Below are positions 8,671-16,973 of a stretch of DNA of 64,000 nt, in pieces (the first letter of the stretch is position 1; each line of letters starts with the position of its first letter). Where the stretch lies: the NCBI GenBank assembly GCA_900543885.1, contig UQTA01000003.1, positions 52,221-116,220 of the forward strand, in the 5' to 3' direction. The notes beneath the pieces are model-generated. The model saw only the letters and a program-made list of their open reading frames with translations. It did no database searches and was not told where the DNA came from. Origin of the DNA: an uncultured Clostridium sp. Lineage in GTDB: Bacteria > Bacillota > Clostridia > Lachnospirales > Lachnospiraceae. The position numbers were made by a program, and so were the translations under genes.

Positions 8671-10272
8671 ATGAAATTAAAAGTATTAATTGCAGATGAT
8701 GAGATAAGCATCAGGCAGCTGATAAAAAAACTGATCGATCCGTCTGCTCCTGTCCAGATATTGGATGAGGCTGCAGACGGAAACACAGCTTATGAAATGA
8801 TCCAGGAGAAAAAGCCAGACATTGTGATAACAGATATCAGAATGCCTGGCTTAAATGGCGTTGAGCTGATGCGAAAGACAAGAGAAAATGGGATTCAGGT
8901 AGAATTCATCTTAGTTAGCGGATATAGAGATTTTGAATATGCCCGCAGTGCTGTTCAGCTGGGTGCGCTGGATTATCTTTTAAAACCTATCAATAAAGAA
9001 GAGTTAAACCGTGTATTGGAAAAAGCCTGGAAAGCGCAGGAACGTTCAGAGACTATGCGGAAACAGTTGGAAAATGTAGAAGAAAAGCTGGCAAAAAATC
9101 AGAAGATATTGCGTCGGGAATTTATGATGCGCTACATTTCTTATGCAGAACATGGAGATGTACCAAAGGAAATTGATCATTACAGAAATGGATTTTTACC
9201 GGAAGCTGGCTGCTACACTGTATTTTTAATGAAGATAGATACGGATCAGACGGGGATAGAAAATCCTGAACGCCAAAGAAGATTGGAAGATCTGTCGGAA
9301 AACTATATCCGTGAGATATGCAGAGTGTGCAGGGAGACAGAAAGTTTTTGTACAGGAACTAATTTATATATCCTGCTTAATACAGAAAATGAAGATGTTT
9401 TAAAAACATTGGCAAATGTTTTAAGACTTAGGTTAAAAGAAGAAGCATCTTCCATGTGGCCATTTAGCCTTACAATTTCCATTGGGACTACAGAAACGAC
9501 TCTTGAAAAAATAGGTGACAGCTTTGCTGCAGCTTATTATATGATCTGGGAGAGAGTACGCAAGAGAATGGGAGAAGTGATCGTAAGTAATCTGCAGATA
9601 TTAAAAACGGAAAAAATTCCAATGCTTACCGAGGAAGTGACCCAGAAGATAGAGAAAAGTATAAGCGCTTTTCATGTTGCGCAGCTGCAGCAGATCCTGG
9701 AAGATGAGATAAAAATCTGGAAAGATCAGAGGATGTTTGTTTATGACCTGGTAAAATCTATGGAGCAGGTTATGGAGATCTGTGTTCGGGAATGTGAAAA
9801 ATATGAGACAGAAGAGAATTTTCAAAAGATATTAAAAGAAACAGTCGGACAAATGGAAAATAGTACTACTCTGGAAGGATTAGAAGGTATATGCGTTAAT
9901 TTTTGCTGTAGTTTATTGGAAAAATGTATCTGTCAGAGAAAAAACGGTGTGGGAAGAGCTGTAAAACAGATTCAGGATTATTTGGAAGAACATTATACAG
10001 AAGAGGCCAATCTGGAAAAAATCGCGGAAAAAATAGAATTGACCAGTGCCTATATCAGTACTATCTTTAAAAAAGAAACAGGAATGACCATTACGAATTA
10101 TCTGATCAAAATACGTCTGGAAAAAGCAAAACAAATGATTCGTGATACGAATATGACGATTACAGAAATCGCCTATGCTGTAGGATATGTAGATACCAGG
10201 TATTTCAGTAAACTGTTTATTAAAAATGTAGGCATTAAACCGGTAGAGTACAGAAAGTTTTACACAAAATGA
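8671..10272 (+). CDS. YesN-type response regulator with AraC DNA-binding domain
   Basis: A 533-residue response regulator. The N-terminal receiver domain has the acidic pair at D9-D10 and the phosphoacceptor D55 (VITDIRMPG). A long central region (about 140-420, with a degenerate GGDEF-like or helical linker character) leads to a C-terminal AraC-type helix-turn-helix pair (from about 430; LTSAYISTIFKKETGMTITNYL and ITEIAYAVGYVDTRYFSKLF). Members usually activate an adjacent carbohydrate transporter. Its stop overlaps the kinase start by four bases (10269-10272), so the two are translated together. Confidence 0.88.
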   Translation: MKLKVLIADDEISIRQLIKKLIDPSAPVQILDEAADGNTAYEMIQEKKPDIVITDIRMPGLNGVELMRKTRENGIQVEFILVSGYRDFEYARSAVQLGALDYLLKPINKEELNRVLEKAWKAQERSETMRKQLENVEEKLAKNQKILRREFMMRYISYAEHGDVPKEIDHYRNGFLPEAGCYTVFLMKIDTDQTGIENPERQRRLEDLSENYIREICRVCRETESFCTGTNLYILLNTENEDVLKTLANVLRLRLKEEASSMWPFSLTISIGTTETTLEKIGDSFAAAYYMIWERVRKRMGEVIVSNLQILKTEKIPMLTEEVTQKIEKSISAFHVAQLQQILEDEIKIWKDQRMFVYDLVKSMEQVMEICVRECEKYETEENFQKILKETVGQMENSTTLEGLEGICVNFCCSLLEKCICQRKNGVGRAVKQIQDYLEEHYTEEANLEKIAEKIELTSAYISTIFKKETGMTITNYLIKIRLEKAKQMIRDTNMTITEIAYAVGYVDTRYFSKLFIKNVGIKPVEYRKFYTK

Positions 10273-11210
10273 GACAGAAGATAAAGCAGAAAGCAAAGCT
10301 ATTAGCAGCTATCAATCTGGCTGTGGGAGCAGCAGGAATGTGCGGAGCGTGGTTTCTATATGGAAACTTAAAAAATGGTATTGAAAAAATGGTGATATTG
10401 TGTGTGTATTTGGCGGGACTTGTATGGATATGGCTGAAGAGCATACAGATATTTGAAAAGCCGTTTGACCGTTTGATGGATGATGCAGATGAAGCTTTTC
10501 AGAATAAGTATAAAGCGGAAACTATGAGGACAAAGGCTGAAATGCATGCGCTGCAAAGTCAGATCAATCCCCATTTTTTATATAATACATTGGAAAATAT
10601 ACGTGCTACGGCACTGATGCGGGATGCAGAGGATATTGCCGTGCTTACAGAAGCTCTTTCGGCCATGTTTCGCTATAGTATCTCAAGTCCGGGAGAAACG
10701 GCTGCTGTCAGAGAAGAACTGAAAAATGTGAATAATTATCTGTTGATACAAAAATACCGTTTCCCCGGAAAAATACATTATTATGAAGAAATAGAGGATC
10801 CGGAAATTTTAGATTACAGGCTCCCGGTATTGACAATACAGCCGATCATAGAAAATGCAGTCAATCATGGAGTAGAAATGTGTACAGGAGAAGGCTGCAT
10901 TCGTTTTAAAATGTTTATGACAGATTATCATCTTGTAATGCGGATCAGCGACAATGGCGTGGGAATGGATGAAATTACATTAAAAAATCTGAGAGAAAAA
11001 CTGGATAATTCTCATGGAGAAAGTCGGAAAAATGGAAAAAACACAGGCATCGGACTTTATAATGTAGATCAGAGGCTTAAATTTTATTTTGGAAATACTT
11101 ATGGTTTAAATGTAATGAGTACAAAAAATGTAGGAACTGTTGTGGAGGTCATGCTGCCGTTAAATGAAAACAGAAGTATTAAGAGCTGTCGGGATATGGG
11201 TGGACAGTGA
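10269..11210 (+). CDS. YesM-type sensor histidine kinase lacking a large sensor domain
   Basis: A 313-residue membrane histidine kinase. Two membrane segments lie near residues 10-31 and 41-57 with only about ten residues between them. The His_kinase box LQSQINPHFLYNTLENIR carries H102, followed by the HATPase domain (ENAVNHG N-box, DNGVGMD, GIGLYNV). Typical YesM kinases have a 200-300-residue extracellular sensor (dCache) and a HAMP domain; both are missing. The signal therefore probably reaches it through a membrane or cytoplasmic partner, and the transporter or the pseudo-ATPase encoded next (47-bp overlap) are the obvious candidates (inference). Confidence 0.85.
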   Translation: MRQKIKQKAKLLAAINLAVGAAGMCGAWFLYGNLKNGIEKMVILCVYLAGLVWIWLKSIQIFEKPFDRLMDDADEAFQNKYKAETMRTKAEMHALQSQINPHFLYNTLENIRATALMRDAEDIAVLTEALSAMFRYSISSPGETAAVREELKNVNNYLLIQKYRFPGKIHYYEEIEDPEILDYRLPVLTIQPIIENAVNHGVEMCTGEGCIRFKMFMTDYHLVMRISDNGVGMDEITLKNLREKLDNSHGESRKNGKNTGIGLYNVDQRLKFYFGNTYGLNVMSTKNVGTVVEVMLPLNENRSIKSCRDMGGQ

Positions 11211-12609
11211 TCGTGTATCTAGTTTAAAGAATTTCAGCGTAATGCTGTACAAAGGAGAAGTAACGGGAATTCTGGGACTGGTTGGTTCCGGCATTACTGT
11301 TGTTGCTGATGTACTGTCAGGAAGGAAAAAAATGGAAAAAGGCTGTGTTTATATGGGTAATACACCGGTTCAGATTAAAGGAATGTGGCAGGCAGAAAAA
11401 TTGGGAATTTATGTGGTGTCAGAAAAAACGATTTTTCTGGAACATCTAAGGCTGGAAGAAAATTTATGTCTATCTCAACGGATGGATTATGCAGGTTTGA
11501 AATTTCCTTCCGAGAAACAATTAAACAGGATACGAGCGTGTATGGAAGAATTGCATATCAGGCTGCAGCTTCGGGAATATCCTTTCAAATTATGCAGTTT
11601 TGAACGCCATATGGCAGAAATCGTCAGAGCATATTCTATGGGATGCAAAATCCTGATCTTAAATCATGTTGCTAACCGGTATACAAAAGAAGAGTTAAAA
11701 AAACTAAAGGAACTAATCTTTTTGTTAAAAGAAAAAGAAATTTCAGTATTGTTATTGGAATCCAATTGTGAACGGGTATGCGAAGCGGCAGATTCTCTTT
11801 GCATATTACGGGATGGAAGAGTAGAAGGAACTTTTGGACGAGAAGATTATGACCGAAGAAAGATTGAAAGAGTCATATTAGGAGATTACAAAATTCCAGA
11901 TACACAAAAGACTCTGTTTTTCCGGGAAAATAATAAAAAACTTCTGATGGAAGCTAAAAAGATACAGAATAAGAATCTTTATGATATCAGTTTCCAGGTA
12001 GAACAGGGGGAAGTAATAGGATTCTGGGAAGAAGAAAATGGAATCTGTCAATCACTGTTAAAGATATTATGGGGAGAAGAGAAGATAAAAAAGGGTAATC
12101 TGTGGTTAGAAAATGAAGAAATAAAAACAGGATTCGGGCATGGAATGATGGTAAAACAGGGGATCGGTTATGTGGAAAGAGACATGCACGGTCTGTTTCC
12201 TGGACTGACGCTGGAAAGAAATCTGACAATCAGCAGTGTGGATCGAATGTGTGTCAATGGTCGGATCCATTCCGGATTGGAACGGGCTGTTGCAGTTGAT
12301 ACGGCTGAACGAATGGGTATAAGGATAGAAGATCTGCAGAAGACGGCGGCAGAGGCAGACAGCAGGGAAAAGCTGATGGTTTCTATTTATCGATGGATCT
12401 TAAACCGTTCTCAGGTGATCTTATTTAATAATGTACTGGAGGGGGCAGATCTTTTATTGCGGGATGGGATGGTAGAAGCCATTAATCTGGCACATGAAAT
12501 GGGATTGGGATTTCTATTGTTTTCTTCGAACAAAAAAGAACTATATGAACTTTGCGATCACATTTATATCCTGAGTGGGGGAAAAATTGTAGAAGAATTG
12601 CGAAAATAG
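11164..12609 (+). CDS. Degenerate RbsA-like tandem ABC protein (pseudo-ATPase)
   Basis: A 481-residue protein with the tandem-domain layout and length of RbsA, but with ruined ATP-binding motifs. In domain 1 Walker A reads GLVGSGIT (the Lys is I44), the Walker B region is ILILNHVANRY and the H-loop region LLLESNCERV. In domain 2 the P-loop position reads GFWEEENGIC and Walker B VILFNNVLEGAD. ABC-like beta-strand spacing persists (YKGEVTGILGL, EQGEVIGFW). It overlaps the kinase gene by 47 bp in another frame, so translation is coupled. Probably it is not a transport motor but a regulatory or scaffold subunit linking the transporter to the two-component system (inference). It is too long and open to be a decayed pseudogene. 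Confidence 0.75.
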   Translation: MKTEVLRAVGIWVDSDRVSSLKNFSVMLYKGEVTGILGLVGSGITVVADVLSGRKKMEKGCVYMGNTPVQIKGMWQAEKLGIYVVSEKTIFLEHLRLEENLCLSQRMDYAGLKFPSEKQLNRIRACMEELHIRLQLREYPFKLCSFERHMAEIVRAYSMGCKILILNHVANRYTKEELKKLKELIFLLKEKEISVLLLESNCERVCEAADSLCILRDGRVEGTFGREDYDRRKIERVILGDYKIPDTQKTLFFRENNKKLLMEAKKIQNKNLYDISFQVEQGEVIGFWEEENGICQSLLKILWGEEKIKKGNLWLENEEIKTGFGHGMMVKQGIGYVERDMHGLFPGLTLERNLTISSVDRMCVNGRIHSGLERAVAVDTAERMGIRIEDLQKTAAEADSREKLMVSIYRWILNRSQVILFNNVLEGADLLLRDGMVEAINLAHEMGLGFLLFSSNKKELYELCDHIYILSGGKIVEELRK

Positions 12610-12642
12610 GGCGAGGAAATAGGATTTATTTGATTGATTAAA

Positions 12643-12671
12643 TTGACATTTCTGCTTTACAAAAATATAAT
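12643..12671 (+). promoter_or_regulatory. hisS-aspS promoter
   Basis: Perfect TTGACA (12643-12648), a 17-base spacer and perfect TATAAT (12666-12671). It gives a leader of only about 45 bases, too short for a T-box. Confidence 0.9.
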
Positions 12672-12722
12672 GGATAAGAAAGACTGTACAGAAACAGGTT
12701 ACTGAAAAAATAGGAGAAAAAT

Positions 12723-13988
12723 ATGGCATTAACAAAGAAGCCGGTAACCGGCATGAAAGATATCACTCCTGCAGAGATGCAGATCCGCGAATATGTTATG
12801 AATCAGATCCGCGAGACCTACAAGGGCTTTGGTTTTTCACAGATTGAGACTCCTTGTGTAGAGCATATTGAGAATCTGACCAGCAAGCAGGGCGGTGACA
12901 ATGAAAAGCTGATCTTTAAGATCTTAAAGAGAGGCGATAAGCTGAACTTAGAAACCGCAAAAGAAGAGAATGATTTAACAGACAGTGGCCTTCGCTATGA
13001 CCTGACACTGCCTCTGTCCCGCTATTATGCAAATAATGCGGCAAATCTCCCAAGTCCTTTTAAGGCATTGCAGATGGGAAGCGTATGGAGAGCAGATCGT
13101 CCTCAGAAGGGACGTTTCCGTCAGTTTACCCAGTGCGATATTGATATTTTAGGCGATCCTACCAGTCTGGCAGAGATCGAACTGATCTTAGCTACCACCA
13201 CTGCATTAAGCAAGATCTGCCCGGACAATGCATTTACTGTAAGGATCAACGACAGAGGTATCCTCTTTGGCATGGCACGTTACTGCGGTTTTGCAGAAGA
13301 GGCTATGGACAGTGTTCTGATCACACTGGACAAGATGGACAAGATCGGTTTTGAAGGTGTAGAGAAAGAGCTTCTGGAAAATGGAAATGCTCCTGAAAGC
13401 GTAAGCCGTTATATGGAGATCCTCCGTACTGTTACCAGAGATGCAGATGGTGTTAAGAAGTTAGGTGAGACCTTAAAGGATGTTATGGATCCGGCTGTAT
13501 GCCAAGGACTGGTACACATTATGGAGACTGTAAAGGATGTAGCAGAGGCTGACTTTGGTCTGGAATTTGATCCGACCTTAGTACGGGGTATGTCTTATTA
13601 TACAGGAACCATCTTTGAGGTTTCCATGGAAGGCTTCGGCGGCTCTGTTGCAGGCGGCGGAAGATATGACAAGATGATCGGCAAGTTTACCGGTATGGAG
13701 ACACCGGCATGTGGTTTCTCTATTGGTTTTGAACGTATTGTTACCATCCTTTTAGACAATGGATTTACAGTTCCAGGTGCTGGACAGAAGAAAGCATTCC
13801 TCTTTGAAAAGGGAATCGATTCAGCTTCTTTAGCTGCTGTGATCCGTGAAGCAATGGAAGAGAGAAAGAATGGTGTTCAGGTTCTGGTAGCTCAGATGAA
13901 CAAGAACAAGAAGTTCCAGAAGGAGCAGCTTGGCAAAGAAGGTTATCAGGAATTTAAAGAATTTTATAAAGAGAGCCTGAAACATTAG
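12723..13988 (+). CDS. hisS: Histidyl-tRNA synthetase
   Basis: Charges tRNA-His with histidine. The 421-residue class II synthetase shows motif 2 (VWRADRPQKGRFRQFTQCDID), the histidine-specific loop RGMSYYTGTIFEV and motif 3 region GGGRYDKMIGKF with ACGFSIGFERI. A C-terminal anticodon-binding domain follows (KAFLFEKGID...). The protein starts MALTKKPVTGMKD, with a GGAGAAAAAT ribosome site. It is followed after 56 bp by aspS, the usual Firmicute pair. Confidence 0.97.
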   Translation: MALTKKPVTGMKDITPAEMQIREYVMNQIRETYKGFGFSQIETPCVEHIENLTSKQGGDNEKLIFKILKRGDKLNLETAKEENDLTDSGLRYDLTLPLSRYYANNAANLPSPFKALQMGSVWRADRPQKGRFRQFTQCDIDILGDPTSLAEIELILATTTALSKICPDNAFTVRINDRGILFGMARYCGFAEEAMDSVLITLDKMDKIGFEGVEKELLENGNAPESVSRYMEILRTVTRDADGVKKLGETLKDVMDPAVCQGLVHIMETVKDVAEADFGLEFDPTLVRGMSYYTGTIFEVSMEGFGGSVAGGGRYDKMIGKFTGMETPACGFSIGFERIVTILLDNGFTVPGAGQKKAFLFEKGIDSASLAAVIREAMEERKNGVQVLVAQMNKNKKFQKEQLGKEGYQEFKEFYKESLKH

Positions 13989-14044
13989 TTATACTTATGA
14001 AATAGAAAGACTATGAAGCAATAGTTGATAGAAGGAGAAAAATC

Positions 14045-15841
14045 ATGGCAGAATCAATGGTAGGACTGAAGCGGTCCCACAGATGTACAGAAGTAACTTC
14101 TGCTCAGATCGGCGAGAAAGTAACCGTTATGGGCTGGGTACAGAAGAGCAGAAACAAAGGCGGAATCATTTTCGTTGATTTAAGAGACCGTTCTGGTATC
14201 CTTCAGATCATTTTCGAGGAAAATGACTGTGGAACTGAGAATTTTGAGAAAGCTGAAAAATTAAGAAGTGAATTCGTTATTGCAGTAGAAGGCCGTGTAG
14301 AAGCACGTTCCGGCGCTGTAAATGAAAACCTGGCAACAGGCGCTATCGAAGTAAGAGCAGAATCTTTAAGAATTCTGGCAGAGTCTGAGACTCCTCCTTT
14401 CCCAATTGAAGAAAAGAGCAAGACAAAAGAAGATCTGCGTCTGGAGTATCGTTTCCTGGATCTTCGCCGTCCTGATATCCAGAGAAATCTGATGCTTCGC
14501 AGCCGTGTGGCTACTTTAACACGTGCATTCTTAGCAGAGGAAGGCTTCCTTGAGATCGAGACTCCAACTCTGATCAAGAGTACACCAGAAGGCGCAAGAG
14601 ACTACCTGGTACCAAGCCGTGTACATCCAGGCTCCTTCTATGCACTGCCTCAGTCTCCTCAGCTGTTTAAGCAGTTACTGATGGTTTCCGGCTACGACCG
14701 TTATTTCCAGTTAGCACGCTGCTATCGTGATGAGGATCTTCGTGCAGACCGTCAGCCTGAATTTACACAGATCGATATGGAACTTTCTTTTGTAGACGTA
14801 GATGACGTTTTAGACGTAAATGAGCGTCTGTTAAAGAAATTGTTTAAGGAGATCTGCAACTATGATCTGCAGCTGCCGATCCAGCGTATGACCTGGAGAG
14901 AGGCTATGGACCGTTTTGGTTCTGATAAGCCAGATCTTCGTTTTGGAATGGAATTAAAGAACGTTTCTGAAGTTGTTAAAGACTGTGAATTTGTTGTATT
15001 TAAGAGCGCCCTGGAAAATGGCGGTTCTGTCCGTGGTATCAACGCAGAGGGACAGGGACATATGCCAAGAAAGAAGATCGACGCTTTAGTAGAGTACGCA
15101 AAGGGCTTTGGCGCAAAGGGTCTTGCTTATATTGCTATTAATGAAGATGGCACTTACAAGTCTTCCTTCGCTAAATTCATGAAGGATGAGGAAATGGCAG
15201 CACTGGTTGCAGCTATGGATGGTAAGCCAGGAGATTTATTACTGTTTGCGGCAGATAAGGATAAAGTAGTCTTTGATGTACTTGGCAACCTGCGTCTGGA
15301 ACTGGCAAGACAGTTAGATCTGTTAAAGAAAGATGACTTTAAGTTCCTTTGGGTAACAGAATTCCCGTTATTAGAGTACTCCGAGGAAGAAGGACGTTTT
15401 GTAGCAATGCATCATCCATTTACCATGCCTATGGACGAAGACCTTCAGTACATTGATTCTGATCCAGGCAGAGTACGTGCAAAGGCTTACGATATCGTAT
15501 TAAACGGCGTAGAAATGGGCGGCGGTTCTGTGCGTATCCATCAGGCAGATATCCAGTCCAAGATGTTTGAGGTACTTGGCTTTACACCAGAAAGAGCAAA
15601 CGATCAGTTTGGTTTCCTGTTAAAGGCATTTAAGTACGGAGTACCGCCTCACGCAGGTCTGGCATATGGTTTCGACCGTATGATCATGCTGATGGTAGGC
15701 GCAGACAGCATTCGTGATGTAATCGCATTCCCGAAGGTAAAAGATGCTTCCTGTCTGATGACCAAGGCACCAACACCGGTAGATCCAAAGCAGTTAGAGG
15801 ATCTGGGAATTGAAGTAATTCCTGAAGAAAAAGAAGAGTAA
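14045..15841 (+). CDS. aspS: Aspartyl-tRNA synthetase
   Basis: Charges tRNA-Asp with aspartate. The 598-residue bacterial-type AspRS has the N-terminal OB fold (VTVMGWVQKSRNKGGIIFVDLRDRSG), class II motifs (FLEIETPTLIKSTPEGARDYLVPSR; CYRDEDLRADRQPEFTQID) and the bacterial GAD insertion domain (about 290-420). Motif 3 appears as HAGLAYGFDRMIMLM. RBS AGAAGGAG lies before the ATG. Cotranscribed with hisS and terminated at 15868. Confidence 0.97.
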   Translation: MAESMVGLKRSHRCTEVTSAQIGEKVTVMGWVQKSRNKGGIIFVDLRDRSGILQIIFEENDCGTENFEKAEKLRSEFVIAVEGRVEARSGAVNENLATGAIEVRAESLRILAESETPPFPIEEKSKTKEDLRLEYRFLDLRRPDIQRNLMLRSRVATLTRAFLAEEGFLEIETPTLIKSTPEGARDYLVPSRVHPGSFYALPQSPQLFKQLLMVSGYDRYFQLARCYRDEDLRADRQPEFTQIDMELSFVDVDDVLDVNERLLKKLFKEICNYDLQLPIQRMTWREAMDRFGSDKPDLRFGMELKNVSEVVKDCEFVVFKSALENGGSVRGINAEGQGHMPRKKIDALVEYAKGFGAKGLAYIAINEDGTYKSSFAKFMKDEEMAALVAAMDGKPGDLLLFAADKDKVVFDVLGNLRLELARQLDLLKKDDFKFLWVTEFPLLEYSEEEGRFVAMHHPFTMPMDEDLQYIDSDPGRVRAKAYDIVLNGVEMGGGSVRIHQADIQSKMFEVLGFTPERANDQFGFLLKAFKYGVPPHAGLAYGFDRMIMLMVGADSIRDVIAFPKVKDASCLMTKAPTPVDPKQLEDLGIEVIPEEKEE

Positions 15842-15867
15842 TAGGCACTGATAATGATAAACGTGCA

Positions 15868-15915
15868 GCAAGGGGGTATCGCAAAAGGTTATTTTGCGGC
15901 ACTCCCTTGCTTTTT
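15868..15915 (+). terminator. Terminator after aspS
   Basis: GCAAGGG (15868-15874) pairs with CCCTTGC (15904-15910), with an inner GCAAAA/TTTTGC stem, followed by TTTTT. Confidence 0.88.
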
Positions 15916-15941
15916 ATGCACCCCCAGCAGGGAGGGATAAA

Positions 15942-16886
15942 ATGAATTTAAAGGAACAGGAATACGTCTGTGCACTGGCGGAAAACGGGACCATTACTGC
16001 AGCGGCTAAAGCACTTTTTATTTCCCAGCCAGCTCTTAGTATTTATATCAACAATCTGGAAAAAGCATTGGGTGTCCAGCTGTTTGAACGGGTGGGAAAG
16101 CAGTTTATCCTTACTTACGCCGGAGAGCAGTATGTGGAAAAAGCGAAGCTTATTTTACAGCTGAGCCATGAGCTGGATGAAAAATTGAAGGATATTACAG
16201 GAAACTACAACGGACGTATCCGGATCGGAGTGCAGATGCGCCGGGCTACCGGCTTTCTGCCACCTATCATTGCTGCCTATGAAAAGGAATTTCCGGGAGT
16301 GGAAGTAATTCTTCATGAGGGTACGATGAATGAATTAAAAGAAAATATCCAGAATTTCAAATCAGATCTGCTTTTGTGCAACCGGGTGGATCTGCCCCCG
16401 TATATGAAAAACTTTGTGTTGTTCAAAGAACGGCTGCTGATCGCAGTCCCAAAAGACCATCCCATTAATGAAAAAGCAGTTCAGGAAGAGGGAAAGGTCC
16501 TTCCAAGCCTGGATCTGTTCTGGCTGAATGGGGAAAATCTTATCATGGCGAAAAAAAATCAGAGTATCCGAAGGGATGCAGATCATTTTTTAAATGCAAA
16601 TGGGATCAGACCAGGAAAAATAAGAGAGATCCGCAGTATTGAAACTGCCATGCAGATGGTAGGAGAAGGACTGGGAATTGGATTTAACAGAGAAAGTTAT
16701 GTTATGTATATGAAGAAGCAGGAAAATATACGATACTATTTTATGCGCAATATAGACAGCACAACAGATTTTGCGCTGGCATACAGGAAAGAAATGCCGG
16801 TGACTGGTTATATGCAGCGGATGATCGATATGCTGATCCAGTATGGAAAAGAATGTGAGAAATCTTTTCAAGAATCAATTTATTAA
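15942..16886 (+). CDS. LysR-family transcriptional regulator
   Basis: A 314-residue LysR-type regulator. The N-terminal winged helix-turn-helix is clear (GTITAAAKALFISQPALSIYINNLEKALGVQLFER) and a periplasmic-binding-like effector domain follows (about 90-300). An upstream in-frame codon exists, but the ATG at 15942 has GGAGGG at 15931-15936 and gives the normal N-terminus MNLKEQEYVCALAENG. It precedes, on the same strand, the carrier (16974) and the amidohydrolase (18522), which it most likely controls. The effector is unknown. Confidence 0.88.
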   Translation: MNLKEQEYVCALAENGTITAAAKALFISQPALSIYINNLEKALGVQLFERVGKQFILTYAGEQYVEKAKLILQLSHELDEKLKDITGNYNGRIRIGVQMRRATGFLPPIIAAYEKEFPGVEVILHEGTMNELKENIQNFKSDLLLCNRVDLPPYMKNFVLFKERLLIAVPKDHPINEKAVQEEGKVLPSLDLFWLNGENLIMAKKNQSIRRDADHFLNANGIRPGKIREIRSIETAMQMVGEGLGIGFNRESYVMYMKKQENIRYYFMRNIDSTTDFALAYRKEMPVTGYMQRMIDMLIQYGKECEKSFQESIY

Positions 16887-16973
16887 ATTTATATAAAGAA
16901 TAAATAAAACAAAATATCCTTTTGCGCTTTGCTGTGATAAAATAGTGGAAAAGTACGGAAGGAGTTTTATGAA

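Noticed and set aside
12610..12722. T-box riboswitch before hisS
   Set aside because: The consensus promoter leaves only about 45 bases of leader and no terminator/antiterminator pair is present.
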